NCBI GenBank assembly: GCA_017694495.1 | Contig: JADIMU010000044.1 | Span: forward strand, 1 to 39,031 | Origin: Candidatus Aphodenecus pullistercoris | GTDB taxonomy: Bacteria > Spirochaetota > Spirochaetia > Sphaerochaetales > Sphaerochaetaceae | Reading direction: 5' to 3' | DNA: 39,031 bases | In this document: in pieces, positions 28,747 to 37,000 of the stretch | Numbering within the stretch: position 1 is the stretch's first letter | Layout: every line of letters begins with the position of its first letter | Made by a program: the position numbers and the translations under genes | Notes under the pieces: model-generated | What the model was told of the DNA's origin: nothing | The model's database searches: none | What the model saw: only the letters and a program-made list of their open reading frames with translations

Positions 28747-29057
28747 ACTACAGAAACCGGCACACAAGCCCCTTTTGCATCGCTTCAATGTCGAATGGCT
28801 GTCCCTCATGATGGGAAAAATCGAATAAAAAGGTGCTGATTTGACAGCCTATGCTGACTTATGACATAAGTTCGTGAATTGCAAGTCCTGATATGAAAAG
28901 AATATGTATAATTATGCGTTTCCTGCTGGCGACCTTGTGTGCAAACTGTTGACATAAGTTTCCTGTGGGATGATACTTTGACTCAGCAAAAGGGAATACA
29001 TCAGTATAGTCAGTTTTTGACCACATTTGCTGGTGATGTGTGTGGTAGGGCTGGGGA
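28747..29057. promoter_or_regulatory. Control region of the AT-rich secreted-protein operon
   Basis: About 310 non-coding bases. The clearest promoter is TTGACA (28949-28954), 17 nt, GATACT (28972-28977). A second consensus -10, TATAAT (28907-28912), lacks a good -35, and another TTGACA occurs at 28841-28846. CTTATGACATAAG (28858-28870) is a perfect 6+6 palindrome, and its half GACATAAGTT recurs across the -35 at 28951-28960, as expected for a regulator-binding site repeated at two positions. The leader after the promoter is about 75 nt. Confidence 0.5.
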
Positions 29058-29636
29058 ATGAAGAAGACATTAAGAGTTTGGGCTGCTTTTCTGTCTGTTC
29101 TTTTATTTGTTTGTTTGTCGACATTGTCTGCTACTGTGATTGCAAGTCAGTCCTTTTCATATGTCTTGGATTATTCCAAACAATATGATCCTCCTTATTT
29201 TGTACAGAATTATGATGATACCAGTGAGATTACATCCGTAGGAACATCAAGTACTTCACCTAATGTAGGCTTCTTTCTCAGAGTCCCGTGTAGGGCGGGC
29301 GAGTCGGTGGATTTGAGCCATATTACTGTTAAATTCGGCCCTTTCCAGATTGACAATGATGGAGTTTTGGAAAAAACAGGGCTTCTGTATGGTATTGGTA
29401 TCTATAATTTCAAAGGGAGTGGGGGCCAATCTTCCGATTCCAGTGGCGGACTTGAGTTTTCTGGTTCTGGTGAAGAGGAATACGAAACAAATCTTGGAAC
29501 AGGAAACAAGACATTCCTCCAACATGAGTATTGCATGTTTCGAATAGATTATACGTTCAATGACAGCGACTTTTCGAAATACCAAGCTGATTCCACTCTT
29601 GTCAGTGTTGTCACAGTGGGGGTTGATGCGCAATGA
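29058..29636 (+). CDS. Secreted protein 1 of an AT-rich surface-protein operon, unknown family
   Basis: The 192-residue product begins MKKTLRVWAAFLSVLLFVCL, followed by STLSATVIASQ, an apparent signal peptide cleaved near residue 30 (IAS-QS). The mature part is acidic, rich in Ser, Gly, Thr, Asn and aromatic residues, with alternating beta-strand-like stretches (VGFFLRVPCRAGESVDLSHI, YCMFRIDYTFND) and a Gly/Ser-rich insert near 115-140; it has two cysteines. No lipobox, membrane anchor or known domain is visible. It opens the operon about 75 nt after the promoter and overlaps the next gene by 4 bp (ATGA). Base composition is far more AT-rich than the trpS side. Likely a periplasmic or surface beta-sandwich protein. 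Confidence 0.8.
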   Translation: MKKTLRVWAAFLSVLLFVCLSTLSATVIASQSFSYVLDYSKQYDPPYFVQNYDDTSEITSVGTSSTSPNVGFFLRVPCRAGESVDLSHITVKFGPFQIDNDGVLEKTGLLYGIGIYNFKGSGGQSSDSSGGLEFSGSGEEEYETNLGTGNKTFLQHEYCMFRIDYTFNDSDFSKYQADSTLVSVVTVGVDAQ

Positions 29637-30514
29637 AAAGGAGGATCATGGCATTTCTGGTGTCGATGTTTCTACTCGTTTCCGGTAGTTTTGCTGATAC
29701 TGAAACACTGGTGATAGAAGCAATCATTCCTGGAGGAGGCACATCTGGTGAAATACCTGTCCATGCTCTTGTTGTCCAGGATGTGTTCCTTCAGAATCAG
29801 AACCTGATAGCCAATGGGGATAAGATTGATGTTGGCGGACAAGGCACCGATTTGTTTGGAGATAACCCAATTCCGTTGTTCGTTGTTCGTCATGTCACCA
29901 ACAGCACAGAGCCGATAATCATATCCGTCGAAGTTTTTCCATTCATTTGCACAAATACCGATGGAACAACATCAGTTCTGACCACAAATGTCCAGAGCCA
30001 GGCTGGACTGGATGCTTATCTCAGCGATATTGAGAATTTATTTGCACCGGAATCATACACACCACCGCAGTCATTTTCCGGAAGGGAAAACCGGAATCCT
30101 GGTAATCCAGATTTTTCTGGTTCTGGGGCAAGAATGCGAATCCTTAATGATGGAAACATTGTATTAGACTCATATAATGCAGATCGCATTGTTGCAGATG
30201 CGGAGAACTCACCAGTATTGGATAATGAAAGCAGCAAAAAAGTTGATAGCTACAGTTTCCAGTTTGAAATGGCAAACTCATTAAATGGTCATTGGTCTTT
30301 TGATGAAGATACTATTTTTGGGGTTGGAACTGGATGGGGAACTTGGACGTGGATAACAGAGAGTGTTGGCTATACTACAAACAGCACAATAATCCCAAAT
30401 GGTGGCTACATAACCGAGTATGTCGAGTATTCTGTGAATATCACCGATGAGAATATTCCTACTGATGGAAAGTATGTCATGAATGTGAAGGTTAAGTTGT
30501 CGACTGACCAGTGA
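29633..30514 (+). CDS. Secreted protein 2 of the AT-rich operon, paralogous to protein 3
   Basis: The 293-residue product starts MKRRIMAFLVSMFLLVSGSF-AD, a signal peptide ending near residue 22. RHVTNSTEPIIISVEVFPF (about 85-105) lines up with SVHSNSTPIDIRIKAEPL in protein 3, suggesting a shared Ig-like or fimbrial-type fold. A linker rich in Pro, Gly and Asn lies at about 140-165. The end (PTDGKYVMNVKVKLSTDQ) has the 'G.Y...V.V' final strand also seen in proteins 3 and 4. No cell-wall anchor or lipobox is visible. It is coupled to protein 1 by a 4-bp overlap, and protein 3 begins 14 nt after its stop. Confidence 0.8.
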   Translation: MKRRIMAFLVSMFLLVSGSFADTETLVIEAIIPGGGTSGEIPVHALVVQDVFLQNQNLIANGDKIDVGGQGTDLFGDNPIPLFVVRHVTNSTEPIIISVEVFPFICTNTDGTTSVLTTNVQSQAGLDAYLSDIENLFAPESYTPPQSFSGRENRNPGNPDFSGSGARMRILNDGNIVLDSYNADRIVADAENSPVLDNESSKKVDSYSFQFEMANSLNGHWSFDEDTIFGVGTGWGTWTWITESVGYTTNSTIIPNGGYITEYVEYSVNITDENIPTDGKYVMNVKVKLSTDQ

Positions 30515-30528
30515 AGGGTGGAGGAATA

Positions 30529-31182
30529 ATGAAAAGACTATTTGCTTCTCTTCTGATTCTTGTTCTTGCTGCATCCTTTTCTGTTGCCTATGTCGAGCAG
30601 AAGTACATAGGTATGGATATCACGGCGTATAACGGTACTTATTCCGATTTCATAATTAAAACGATTAAAGGTGCGCCAACAGATGCTGTTGGCATGCCTT
30701 TTTTTCTTACGGGTGCTGATGTCCAGTATAGTACTAGTGAAGCGACTGCGGGTAGAGAGATTGCCCAATGGTCTGTCCATTCAAACAGTACGCCTATTGA
30801 TATCAGGATTAAAGCTGAACCTTTGAAACGTGTTGTTGATTCCGGTGCAGAAACAGTATTTGACAAGAATGCAACACCAATCAATTATGTACTTTTCTTC
30901 CCTTATACGTATACATGTTATGATGTAGAGACTGGGAAAATGAAGGATGTTTCAGGATTCATGCGTGTAGTATCTGGGGAGGAGGAATATAGTTCCCTTA
31001 CTGCAAATAATGCTATTTCGGATGCTTTGTTTGACAATCAAGGTGTTAGAGCAGGAATAAATACAGGAACCTTTCCTGTCAGGTTTATGCTGTCAAGCGA
31101 TGTAACTAATATAAATGACAGAGACATTTATCCGGCAGGAAATTACCGTGCGAATGTGACGATTGTGAATTCGGGGACTTGA
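30529..31182 (+). CDS. Secreted protein 3 of the AT-rich operon, paralogous to protein 2
   Basis: The 217-residue product begins MKRLFASLLILVLAASFSVA-YV, a signal peptide cleaved near residue 20. SVHSNSTPIDIRIKAEPLKR matches protein 2, and the end PAGNYRANVTIVNSGT has the shared closing strand. One cysteine is present, in FPYTYTCYDVETGKM. A strong GGAGG lies 5 nt before the ATG at 30529; a GTG at 30511 is in frame but lies upstream of that site and is not used here. Protein 4 starts 3 nt after its stop codon. No known domain is recognised; the pattern suits subunits of an extracellular or periplasmic assembly. Confidence 0.8.
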   Translation: MKRLFASLLILVLAASFSVAYVEQKYIGMDITAYNGTYSDFIIKTIKGAPTDAVGMPFFLTGADVQYSTSEATAGREIAQWSVHSNSTPIDIRIKAEPLKRVVDSGAETVFDKNATPINYVLFFPYTYTCYDVETGKMKDVSGFMRVVSGEEEYSSLTANNAISDALFDNQGVRAGINTGTFPVRFMLSSDVTNINDRDIYPAGNYRANVTIVNSGT

Positions 31183-31185
31183 GTT

Positions 31186-32613
31186 ATGAAGAGAATTGTC
31201 ATTTTGATGCTTTTGCTGTCCATCAGTACATTCTGTTTTGCATATTCTGCCACCAGCTGGTTTGCCCCTTATCCAGCTGGGTTTAACGTGAATTTGCTTG
31301 ATTCCAGCTCATATCCCGGTATAGGAACAACTACCGTAACAGACTTTCCTGCAAATGGGTATAATGATCCAACTATAGTTGCCTTGGTTGGTGTGATGCT
31401 TACAGGTGACAACTTCCAGAACTCAATCGCAAAGATATCCATCTCAATGGACTTTAAAGGTGATACACCATGGACCTATGTCTCTGCCAGCGAGCCATAT
31501 CTGAAAAGGCCGTTTGGCTTGGATTTTGTAGTATGTTATGATGATTCCCCTGAAAAAAATCCAAGAGACGTGATTTCCATAAGACCAGATTCTAATAATG
31601 GTGCTACAGTAAACTACAATGAAAGTAGTTTTACTGAAAATAAAAAAAATTATGGATGTGAGCTACCTGTCATTAATGGTAAAACGGGGGAAGTGACATT
31701 AGAGTTGCCATTGTCCGCTAAAACGCCAGTAGTCTGGATGGATATAGTACTTGCTCTTCCTTCTAATGTTGATATGTCAACAGCGCTTTCGGCTGATGAC
31801 TACTATTGCGGAATCAATATAACTTTGGATGTTGTGCAAAGAGATTCTGATAATAAAGATACTCTTGTTGCAGGAGGCCATAACTCTTGGACATATTCAT
31901 TCAATGGATACATATCATCTAGACCTGACGCGACATCTGCCAGAGTATTCTTCAATCTGCTTCCAAATGCGACAGCAAATTCAATCAATGTTTCTGACCT
32001 GCAGAATCGAAACAGTCTTCTGATTGGATCATACACCTATGAGACACAATCATTCCTTCTGCGTAACGCAGATGATGGAGATCTGGAGTACGACTATCAG
32101 AAGTACAACAACTACTATATCTTTGCCTCATCTTCCAAAGATCCTACTGATGCAGGTGGTAAATTTGCTCTCACTCTTCAAGGCTTGGATCCATCTCAGA
32201 CTGAAGGATATTCCAACACTTCTTTCAACTATGAGATTGGTATTCAGAGTGCGAATGCAGGAAAATCTATATTCTGGGTTTCAAATTCTCCTTCAAGCAT
32301 TGAGGATGCAAAAGATATGGAAGAGAGGAAAGAGGATCCCAATAAAACACCTCTAAGCGTCCCTTCTTTGAGCGATGATGACGCTTGGTTTGATGGGACA
32401 GAATCGACTGCTACATGGAGCACTGGGAATGAGCATCCTCCAATTCTGGGAACACGTGTAGAAGAGGATATGAGAGATCATATGAAGAGCCTTGTATTCA
32501 AGGATAGTGGAGATATATATATCCGGGCTACTAACGCTGCTCTTGACCCAACTAAACTCTCTCCTGGAGTCTATACTTCTACTGTTTACTTCCATGTCAT
32601 TTCCAATTTCTGA
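31186..32613 (+). CDS. Secreted protein 4 of the AT-rich operon, large subunit or tip-like protein
   Basis: The largest of the set at 475 residues, starting MKRIVILMLLLSISTFCFAY with cleavage near residue 19. The mature protein is acidic and rich in Ser, Asp, Asn, Thr and Tyr, and probably has several beta domains; the segment at about 380-400 (DMEERKEDPNKTPLSVPSLS) looks like a linker. The C-terminal domain ends DSGDIYIRATNAALDPTKLS followed by PGVYTSTVYFHVISNF. The severed gene at 36729-36884 reproduces this layout (DDGDILIR, then GGGYTADIYIHLVSNE). No catalytic motif or anchor is seen. By analogy with multi-subunit surface fibres, the longest last gene could encode a tip or adhesive subunit; this is speculative. 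It converges on the DUF4143 gene with 16 bp between stops. Confidence 0.8.
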   Translation: MKRIVILMLLLSISTFCFAYSATSWFAPYPAGFNVNLLDSSSYPGIGTTTVTDFPANGYNDPTIVALVGVMLTGDNFQNSIAKISISMDFKGDTPWTYVSASEPYLKRPFGLDFVVCYDDSPEKNPRDVISIRPDSNNGATVNYNESSFTENKKNYGCELPVINGKTGEVTLELPLSAKTPVVWMDIVLALPSNVDMSTALSADDYYCGINITLDVVQRDSDNKDTLVAGGHNSWTYSFNGYISSRPDATSARVFFNLLPNATANSINVSDLQNRNSLLIGSYTYETQSFLLRNADDGDLEYDYQKYNNYYIFASSSKDPTDAGGKFALTLQGLDPSQTEGYSNTSFNYEIGIQSANAGKSIFWVSNSPSSIEDAKDMEERKEDPNKTPLSVPSLSDDDAWFDGTESTATWSTGNEHPPILGTRVEEDMRDHMKSLVFKDSGDIYIRATNAALDPTKLSPGVYTSTVYFHVISNF

Positions 32614-32629
32614 CTTTGTGTGACACCTC

Positions 32630-33946
32630 TCAGTCCTTGAGACAGCAGATGGGAACCTCCAGAACACCGTCGTTACGCTTCATGGCGTAGTTGCCGACAG
32701 CAGTGAGGACCATAAGGAAGGACCGCGAAGGCATCTTGTCCGTATCAATCTTCGAAGCAAGCTTCTGGAGGCTCTGGACCGCTTCATTGATGGCGGTCTC
32801 GCCACCAATCTTGATCTCGATCAGGCCATATGAACCATCTGCAAGGTGGACAACGGCATCGCATTCAAGTCCTGTCTTGTCCCGATAGTGAGAGACGCTT
32901 CCTCCCAGACTTTCAGCATAGACTCTGAGGTCACGCACGCACATCGCCTCAAAGAACAGGCCCATGGTCCTCAGATCTTTTGTCAGCGTTTCTGGTCCGA
33001 CTCCCAGGGCGGCGACAGCGAGGGAAGGGTCGATGAAGTAGCGTGTATCGCTGGTGCGGATTGCAGTCTTTGAGCGCAAGTTGGGATTCCACGCCGGCAT
33101 GTCTTCGATGACGAAGAGTTTCTTCAGCGCTTCGACATAGGAGAAGGCGGTACGGTCATCAATCGAAGGTCCTCCATTGGCCTTCATGTCCTCACAGATT
33201 GCCGCAAGAGATGCCTGCTTACCTTGAAGATGGGCATAGGACCTCAGCAGGGCCCTGGTCGTCCTTCCGCTTCTGGAGACGCCATCCACACGGTGGATGT
33301 CGACATCTGCAGTCGCATTCAGATAGTCCATGGCACGGTCCAGCGCGATCTCCCGGTCCAGCATGACAGCACGGGGCCAGCCTCCACGGCAGATGAGATA
33401 GGCGATGTCATGGATGTTCCTGTCGCTTCTGCCAGCAATCCCATCGTTGCCGGCGAAGAGTTCCCTGAGGCTTACACTGCCATCAGAGTCCCTGGATTCC
33501 CACAGGCTCATTGGTCTCATCAGCATCTGTGCGATGCGGCCAGTGCCGGAATGGTGGACAGTATCAGCTTGCACATCCATGTCGAGGGGAACTGAGGATC
33601 CTGTCAGAATGAACTGGCCATCAGCCTTTCGTCTGTCGACGCACCAGCGTACTGCATCCCAGAGTTTGGGGGCAACCTGCCACTCGTCGATGAGCCGTGG
33701 AGTTTCTCCATCCAGGAGCAGCATCGGGTCGACCTGGGAGGCCATGATGTTCGCTTCGACCTTGTCCGGCTGGTCGATGTAGATGACGCTCGATGCATGC
33801 TGCTCTGCAGTCGTCGTCTTGCCAACCCACTTTGGGCCCTTGATCAGAATCGCCCCCATTCCGGCCAGCTTGCGAGCCAGAATACGGTCCGCAATCCTTG
33901 GCAGGTAGTTGGGCGAATGGCTGTTCAGAATGGCTTGTTCACACAT
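32630..33946 (-). CDS. AAA ATPase with DUF4143 C-terminal domain
   Basis: The 438-residue product has an AAA_14-type ATPase domain with Walker A KGPKWVGKTT, Walker B PRLIDEWQ and sensor FILTGSSVPLD. The DUF4143 region contains HYRDKTGLECDAVV and GSYGLIEIKIGG, a 'D...EIK' arrangement like PD-(D/E)XK nucleases. Members are abundant in gut bacteria and archaea and their role is unproven; defence, toxin-like and nuclease roles have been considered. The ATG at 33946 (MCEQAILNSHS) is only 43 bp from the left end of the IS21-family element. The open frame continues upstream into the element but those residues are not family-like. Its native promoter may have been displaced by the insertion. Confidence 0.85.
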   Translation of the reverse strand: MCEQAILNSHSPNYLPRIADRILARKLAGMGAILIKGPKWVGKTTTAEQHASSVIYIDQPDKVEANIMASQVDPMLLLDGETPRLIDEWQVAPKLWDAVRWCVDRRKADGQFILTGSSVPLDMDVQADTVHHSGTGRIAQMLMRPMSLWESRDSDGSVSLRELFAGNDGIAGRSDRNIHDIAYLICRGGWPRAVMLDREIALDRAMDYLNATADVDIHRVDGVSRSGRTTRALLRSYAHLQGKQASLAAICEDMKANGGPSIDDRTAFSYVEALKKLFVIEDMPAWNPNLRSKTAIRTSDTRYFIDPSLAVAALGVGPETLTKDLRTMGLFFEAMCVRDLRVYAESLGGSVSHYRDKTGLECDAVVHLADGSYGLIEIKIGGETAINEAVQSLQKLASKIDTDKMPSRSFLMVLTAVGNYAMKRNDGVLEVPICCLKD

Positions 33947-33988
33947 GCTTCCACTATAGAGGTTGATAGCCAAACAGTGCATATGGCG

Positions 33989-34027
33989 TGATAAAACGGC
34001 CACAGAAGCGTGAATTCTTGGCCAGCT
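33989..34027. repeat. IS21-family left terminal inverted repeat
   Basis: Begins TGATAAAACGGCCACAGAAG and aligns with the reverse complement of 36538-36576, sharing GGCCACAGAAG and a second TGGCC block. Confidence 0.7.
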
Positions 34028-34140
34028 GTGCGGGAAAACGTGGCCACCATTCATGCCCAGCCTGACTGAATGCAGTTTGATTTGGATTAGACTTCCTGGT
34101 AGCTCCGTGCGGAGCAAAATCCATTTCAGGAGGTCAGTCA

Positions 34141-35721
34141 ATGATCAACTACAGGGAGATCCTGTTCCTCTCCTATGAGAAGAAGATGGGATCTCGAGAG
34201 ATTGCGGCATCAGTACGATGCAGCAAAAGTGCTGTGAACGAATTCCTGAGCCGTTTCGAGAGGTGCGACAGGAATCTCCTGTCCTACCCGCTGGGGGAAG
34301 ATGTCACAAACGAGCGGATACGGGAGGTGCTCTACAAGCAACAGGGGAACATCTCAAAGAGCGCGCATTACAGGGAGCCCGACTATGCAGCCGTAGTCTC
34401 GGCGATGAAGAACAAGGGTGAGACGCTCAAGCGGCAATGGCGGAAATATTTCTCTGCAGGGGTCGTCGAAGGGAAAGAGCCATATGGTTACAGGCAGTTC
34501 TGTCAGCGGATGGCCGACTGGGTCTGCGACCAGGAGACGGTGAGCCACATCTTACGCAATCCCGGAGAGAACATGGAACTCGACTTCGCGGGAATGAAGC
34601 TGCGTCTGAAAAGTGCCAATCCTTCTGAAGATGGCGTTGAGGTGGTCATATTCGTCGCGACCCTGTCGTACAGCGCCTATTTCTATGCCGAAGGGCTTGT
34701 CTGCTGCGACGAGGAGAACTGGATCAGGGTCTGCAACAATGCCTTGAGCTTCTTCGGCGGCGTAACGCCAATCGTCACGCCAGACAACTGCAAGGTGGCA
34801 GTCAACCACAACAGGGACTGGGTGGAGCCATCATTGAACGAGACGTTCCAGAACTGGGCCGACCATTACCACACGGCGATCCTTCCTGCGGCAGTCAGGT
34901 CACCACGCTGGAAGCCCATGGTTGAGAACTCGGTCGGAGTGGTCACCCGCGACATCCTGGCCGAGATGAACGAGATGGTGTTCTTCTCTCTTGCCGACCT
35001 GAATGCAGAGCTCATGCGCAGGGTCGAGGAACGCAATGCCGAGAACTTCAGGGGACTTGATTTCTCAAGGCGCGACAAGTTCCTCGAATTCGAGAAACCC
35101 GCACTTCTACCGCTCCCTTCCGAAATGTTTGCAGTCACCCAGAAGAGGACGGCAAAAGTGGCAGGAGACCTTTCGGTCTTCTTTGATGGCAACCACTATT
35201 GTATGACAAAGAGGTGGGTCGGCTCCACAGTCGAGATCCGTGCCAGCTACTCGAAGGTCTCGATCTACACGCGCACAGGCACACTCATCAAGACATACCC
35301 CAGGTGCCATGGAAGGCACGAATGGGTCTATGACGAGACGACAGCGCCGAAGACGGCAAGCGACTTCTCATATTGGTCCCCAGACTACTTCAAGGCGAAG
35401 GCGACGGCCATTGGCCCGAACACGAAGGCTGTCGTGGAGAGGATACTGGCCTCGCGGAGATACCCAAACCAGACATTCAGGGCTTGCATGGGCGTCATCT
35501 CTCTCGCCAAGAAGCATGGCGTGGACGCCCTCGAGGCCGCCTGCATGCACGCGCTGGAGGCCCATCGGCCGAACTACACTTTCGTGAGGGACATGCTGGC
35601 ATCTTCCGACCATGTCGTTTTGAACAGGCAGGATGAGCCAGCGCCACGCATGCGCTACAAAGCGGATGACAGTCAGTATTCACTGGAACACCTGCTCAGA
35701 GCTCAGGAGGCGGATGGATGA
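34141..35721 (+). CDS. istA: IS21-family transposase IstA
   Basis: IstA is the DDE transposase that cuts and joins the element's ends. The 526-residue product has an N-terminal helix-turn-helix (GSREIAASVRCSKSAVNEFL) and the catalytic triad Asp148 in MELDFAGM, Asp215 in TPDNCK and Glu262 in MVENSVG. A C-terminal beta-barrel-like region follows (FFDGNHYCMTKRWVGSTVEI). The spacing and length match intact family members. AGGAGG lies 7 nt before the ATG. A leader hairpin (GCTCCGTGCGGAGC, about 34101-34114) may limit outside transcripts. The stop overlaps the istB ATG by 4 bp. Confidence 0.93.
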   Translation: MINYREILFLSYEKKMGSREIAASVRCSKSAVNEFLSRFERCDRNLLSYPLGEDVTNERIREVLYKQQGNISKSAHYREPDYAAVVSAMKNKGETLKRQWRKYFSAGVVEGKEPYGYRQFCQRMADWVCDQETVSHILRNPGENMELDFAGMKLRLKSANPSEDGVEVVIFVATLSYSAYFYAEGLVCCDEENWIRVCNNALSFFGGVTPIVTPDNCKVAVNHNRDWVEPSLNETFQNWADHYHTAILPAAVRSPRWKPMVENSVGVVTRDILAEMNEMVFFSLADLNAELMRRVEERNAENFRGLDFSRRDKFLEFEKPALLPLPSEMFAVTQKRTAKVAGDLSVFFDGNHYCMTKRWVGSTVEIRASYSKVSIYTRTGTLIKTYPRCHGRHEWVYDETTAPKTASDFSYWSPDYFKAKATAIGPNTKAVVERILASRRYPNQTFRACMGVISLAKKHGVDALEAACMHALEAHRPNYTFVRDMLASSDHVVLNRQDEPAPRMRYKADDSQYSLEHLLRAQEADG

Positions 35722-36473
35722 AGGACAACATCTATTACCGGTTGGTGGAGGAGCTGGACTACCTTGGAATGGATGCGATGGCCAGCAAGCTTGAACGTAT
35801 GCTTGATGAGCCAAGCACATTCCAGATGCCTCCGCTGGCCGTACTGGAGGCGGTGGTCGATGAAGGTTTCATCTCAAAGAAGGAGAAGACGGCGCAGAGG
35901 CTGCTCAAGAGTGGACGGCTTGCGGGCAGGATGGGAGACATCGACAGCCTACACTCCAAGAACGGCCGACTCTACAACGAGCCGGTACTCGAGCAGGTCA
36001 AAGCACTCGCATTCATCTCCAACGGAAAGAACGTATGCGTCTTCGGTGCGTCCAATGCAGGTAAGAGCTTCCTGTTGAGCGCAATCGGAAGAGAAGCCTG
36101 CTTGAGGGGGTCCAGATGCCTGTACACGGACTACATGATGCTGATGGATGAACTGGTCACCTTGCGCGTTTCAGACGTGGAGGCTTACAAGAAGAAGCTG
36201 CGCAAGTACTCCTCCATTCCGATTCTGATCATAGACGACTTCCTTTCTGAAGATGGCACGCCTGAAGTGGTGAGTGTGCTATTCCAGCTGGTGAAACAGA
36301 GGGATGAGAAGCATCTGCCAACGCTCATCGGCTCGCAATACGACCCGGGTGAATGGGGTCAGCTGCTTTGCGGTTCCCAACTGCGCAAAGGCGAAGCGGA
36401 TTCGATAAGACGACGGCTGACTGGCAGTGCCTACATCGTCGAGATCTCTCTGGAAGGGAAACAGGAGATGTGA
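35718..36473 (+). CDS. istB: IS21-family helper ATPase IstB
   Basis: IstB is a AAA+ ATPase that selects target DNA and activates IstA. The 251-residue product has Walker A GASNAGKS (110-117), Walker B ILIIDDFL, a sensor region with LIGSQYDPGEW, and an arginine-rich C-terminus (GEADSIRRRLTGSAYIVEI). Walker A reads GxSNxGKS, close to the GPTGVGKT-like form of most family members. It appears intact and translationally coupled to istA. A 10-bp perfect hairpin follows 8 nt after the stop. Confidence 0.92.
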   Translation: MKDNIYYRLVEELDYLGMDAMASKLERMLDEPSTFQMPPLAVLEAVVDEGFISKKEKTAQRLLKSGRLAGRMGDIDSLHSKNGRLYNEPVLEQVKALAFISNGKNVCVFGASNAGKSFLLSAIGREACLRGSRCLYTDYMMLMDELVTLRVSDVEAYKKKLRKYSSIPILIIDDFLSEDGTPEVVSVLFQLVKQRDEKHLPTLIGSQYDPGEWGQLLCGSQLRKGEADSIRRRLTGSAYIVEISLEGKQEM

Positions 36474-36481
36474 GCCTGCCC

Positions 36482-36510
36482 ACTCGGCCCGGACTTCTTT
36501 CGGGCCGAGT
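36482..36510 (+). terminator. Hairpin after istB
   Basis: ACTCGGCCCG (36482-36491) pairs perfectly with CGGGCCGAGT (36501-36510). No U-run follows. It probably ends or stabilises the istAB transcript inside the element. Confidence 0.5.
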
Positions 36511-36537
36511 CCTCTGGCCAGGATTCTACTCACTCGC

Positions 36538-36576
36538 GGCCACGATTACGCTCTTCTGTGGCCAAGGTTTTCCGCA
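36538..36576. repeat. IS21-family right terminal inverted repeat
   Basis: Contains CTTCTGTGGCC and ends TTTTCCGCA; its reverse complement aligns with the left end at 33989-34027 with a short internal gap. Confidence 0.7.
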
Positions 36577-36652
36577 CTATTGTCCTTTTTTTCACTCCGT
36601 ATGCAAACAGTCAAGGTTGCAATTTGTTTTATGTGAATATGTTGCGTCATCT

Positions 36653-36721
36653 GTTGGTAAATTTGGCTTGATTCCATTAGTCAATTTGGCTTCGTTCTGT
36701 TGGTCAATTTGGCTTGAATCA
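36653..36721. repeat. Three tandem IS21-end-like repeats, relic of a second element
   Basis: Three units of 22-24 nt, each containing GT(A/C)AA(T)TTTGGCTT: GTTGGTAAATTTGGCTTG, TTAGTCAATTTGGCTTCG and GTTGGTCAATTTGGCTTG, the last running to GAATCA. Spaced GGTCAATTT-type repeats ending in CA are typical of other IS21-family termini. No second istAB copy is present and the sequence differs from the ends of the intact element, so this is a separate relic. Confidence 0.5.
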
Positions 36722-36728
36722 GTCCTCG

Positions 36729-36884
36729 ATGCGCATCGAGCGCAACCAGAACAACTGGCTCCATTCCTACTATGATGATGGAGACATCCTCATCCGCTAT
36801 GCGCAAGATGGCAATGAGGAGCGCAATCTCGTGGGCGGAGGCTATACGGCAGACATCTACATCCATCTTGTCAGCAACGAGTAA
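36729..36884 (+). pseudogene. Severed 3' end of a gene paralogous to secreted protein 4
   Basis: The frame gives MRIERNQNNWLHSYYDDGDI, LIRYAQDGNEERNLVGGGYT and ADIYIHLVSNE, then TAA. Against the C-terminus of secreted protein 4 it shares DxGDIxIR, a variable stretch, a leucine, and then GxYTxxxYxHxxSN at the very end. The frame is open back to 36681, but those residues come from the IS21-like repeats. The 5' part of the gene is missing. I therefore read it as a paralogue cut by the relic element; no signal peptide or ribosome-binding site remains. Confidence 0.65.
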
Positions 36885-37000
36885 GCATTGATGCCAGCTT
36901 GACCAATGAAAGCCCTGGTTCCAAAGCCTGAAACTGGCGTGCGGACATGGTGCAAGTCAATTTGCCAGATTCACAGAGGCTTGCCTGTGGGAGCAGTCAG

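Larger units (their letters stand above)
33989..36576 (+). mobile_element. Complete IS21-family insertion sequence
   Basis: The element of about 2.59 kb carries istA and istB in the usual overlapping order. The ends are related inverted repeats. The left end reads TGATAAAACGGCCACAGAAG with CGTGAATTCTTGGCC following. The right end, reverse complemented, reads TGCGGAAAACCTTGGCCACA with GAAGAGCGTAATCGTGGCC following. Both begin TG and carry repeated GGCCA blocks, as IS21 elements do; another GTGGCCACC block occurs inside at about 34040. Both genes are intact, so the element may be active. No matching target duplication is visible at 33988/36577, which suggests that the flanks were rearranged after insertion, or that my end positions are off by a few bases. 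Confidence 0.85.

Noticed and set aside
28841-28866. Promoter using TTGACA at 28841
   Set aside because: The sequence 17 nt downstream (ACATAA) is a poor -10, and it overlaps the palindrome; kept only as part of the control region.
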